Shown: positions 5,440 through 6,652 of the stretch, in pieces
How the letters are laid out: every line of letters starts with the position of its first letter
Position numbering within the stretch: position 1 is the stretch's first letter
Source: Bacilli bacterium
GTDB lineage: Bacteria > Bacillota_I > Bacilli_A > RF39 > UBA660
Reading direction: 5' to 3'
Assembly: GCA_900751815.1 (NCBI GenBank)
Contig: CAADST010000002.1
Span: 1 to 6,652, forward strand
DNA: 6,652 bases
Program-made: the position numbers and the translations under genes
The notes under the pieces: generated by a model
What the model saw: the letters and a program-made list of their open reading frames with translations, nothing else
Told to the model about the DNA's origin: nothing
Databases searched by the model: none

Positions 5440-6652
5440 TTATATTTTTCTTACAGAATCATACACAATTGCTATTTTTTCAAACACACTATCCGTTTCA
5501 TCAATTAATATTTTTTTTACTTTGTCTATATTTTTAATAAAGTTAAATAACGAATATGTATTTTTTTCTGAATCTCTATACACATCTATATAATCAATAT
5601 AAAAAGAAATGGTGTCATTTACAATATCATACAAAAAACCAGTTGTTGTTTCCATTTGTAAATTTTTATTTCCATGAAATTGCTTATTTCTTAGATAATA
5701 AGCATCCATTAATAATTCTTTTGCCTCTTTATGAAACATTTGAAAATACACCTCATATTGAAGTACCATATTCTTTACTCGACAATATTTCCATGTCAAG
5801 AAATCACAATTATCAGGATTTCTCCCATCAAAATTCAAAAAAATATTCTCTACGAAATTATTACTCAATTTATTAAAACCTTTATACATTTTCTTAATTT
5901 GTACCGCTGTTAAATATATATATCCCGATAACATTCTATCCGCCACCAAATAACTAGCATAATCTTCAAAAGACTTAGAAATATTATCTCCAGCATTTCT
6001 AAACAAAGTCTCCAAAGCAAACCATGTATTTGTAAATTTAGTTAATGTCGATTCAGAATTTTTGTAGTATGGCAATAATTGTACAGCTTCATCTATAATT
6101 CTATTTATATCACTATCACTATTGTCTATAACATATCTTTTAAACACATCAGAATAATCAATTCTATCTTGCGTTAATGGTTTAAAAACATCATCATAAA
6201 AATTATAATAATTTATAAAATTTTTGTGTTCTTTGTTCTCTATTAAAAGATAATCGCCTATAGTATTTACTTTTATTCCAGAATAAAGCATTGAACCAAT
6301 AAATGGCTGAAGTACTTTCTGCTTAAATTTGCGAATTGCTTGCCAAATGTCTTTACTATATATTTCAGATGATAAATAATAATTATTATCTCTTTTAATT
6401 TTAATATCACTAATTATTTCTGATAAGTGTTTTTTATTATTAATCATAGATTCTTCCAAAAATTTAATCAATCCGGACTTGCTATATATAATATAATTAT
6501 TATTCCCAGATTGTTTTAATACACTTAATAATTTTTCATCAAATTCTTTATCCATTTTTATAAAAATTATATATTTATTTTCAGAATCATATTGCTCTGC
6601 AAATTTAATAAACATATCACTAAAAGAAGAAAATGATTTCTTTTCAAAAAAA
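5440..6652 (-). CDS. HEPN-like protein, possible anti-phage RNase (5' end beyond window)
   Basis: The frame is open to the window edge: upstream of the first Met (6615) it still reads FFEKKSFSSFSD, and no ribosome binding site precedes that Met, so the true start lies outside. At least 391 residues are visible. Counting from the Met at 6615, a helix FTNTWFALETLF at 194-205 and a later RNKQFH at 309-314 (5674-5691) match the two conserved helices of HEPN domains, where the R-x4-6-H motif is the RNase active site. The layout, a long variable N-terminal region and a C-terminal HEPN domain, resembles ApeA-type and other abortive-infection proteins, but the N-terminal part (1-185) is not one I can name. 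There is no signal peptide or membrane segment. The role in defence is inferred; a structural or non-catalytic HEPN protein is possible. It ends at 5440, 89 bases before the phosphoesterase, without a clear G+C-rich terminator. Confidence 0.6.
   Translation of the reverse strand, partial: FFEKKSFSSFSDMFIKFAEQYDSENKYIIFIKMDKEFDEKLLSVLKQSGNNNYIIYSKSGLIKFLEESMINNKKHLSEIISDIKIKRDNNYYLSSEIYSKDIWQAIRKFKQKVLQPFIGSMLYSGIKVNTIGDYLLIENKEHKNFINYYNFYDDVFKPLTQDRIDYSDVFKRYVIDNSDSDINRIIDEAVQLLPYYKNSESTLTKFTNTWFALETLFRNAGDNISKSFEDYASYLVADRMLSGYIYLTAVQIKKMYKGFNKLSNNFVENIFLNFDGRNPDNCDFLTWKYCRVKNMVLQYEVYFQMFHKEAKELLMDAYYLRNKQFHGNKNLQMETTTGFLYDIVNDTISFYIDYIDVYRDSEKNTYSLFNFIKNIDKVKKILIDETDSVFEKIAIVYDSVRKI

Noticed and set aside
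5556..5913. Plus-strand open frames (5556-5876 and 5731-5913)
   Set aside because: They lie antisense inside the HEPN-like gene, lack ribosome binding sites and recognisable domains, and have the low-complexity composition of shadow frames.

Overview
The window is very AT-rich (roughly a quarter G+C by eye), uses strong AGGAGG-like ribosome binding sites, TATAAT-type promoters and the standard genetic code (tryptophan is TGG and genes end mostly in TAA). This points to a low-G+C Bacillota genome (Bacilli or Clostridia, possibly a gut lineage); the species cannot be read from the sequence. The mix of a conjugation-type ATPase, an endolysin-like amidase, a decayed XRE-ImmA regulator and two defence-like genes looks like an accessory island or degrading mobile element, not a core-genome segment.

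Layout, left to right. At 1-385 (minus, cut by the window edge) is the N-terminal part of an AAA15-type ATPase with its own extended -10 promoter, which overlaps a 10-bp inverted repeat. At 475-1394 (minus) lies one broken gene for an XRE helix-turn-helix plus ImmA/IrrE metallopeptidase regulator; it is split by at least three lesions but still encodes an intact HELGH zinc motif. At 1406-1514 are two triplets of CTCTG motifs with identical 10/12-bp spacing, overlapping a good promoter for the broken regulator. At 1525-1548 is an intrinsic terminator for the next gene. At 1551-2873 (minus) is a VirD4/TraG-like coupling ATPase without the usual membrane anchor. An 82-bp divergent intergenic region separates it from a small AraC-type regulator (2956-3411, plus), which appears to have a leaderless transcript. 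Convergent with it, one base apart, is an N-acetylmuramoyl-L-alanine amidase with five LysM domains (3413-4762, minus). Then follow a COG4186-type metallophosphoesterase (4872-5351, minus), a 21-codon remnant of an upstream gene overlapping its start codon (5351-5416), and a HEPN-like protein running off the right edge (5440-6652, minus).

How the parts may work together: the AraC regulator and the coupling ATPase share a divergent control region, so cross-regulation is plausible. The XRE-ImmA type of regulator often controls mobile elements, and its decay here suggests loss of control. The AAA15 ATPase and the HEPN protein are families common in abortive-infection defence and lie at opposite ends of the window. 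No relaxase, integrase, other type IV secretion gene, tRNA, rRNA or CRISPR array is visible. I see no convincing new multi-gene system; the phased CTCTG array and the soluble coupling ATPase are the most unusual items.
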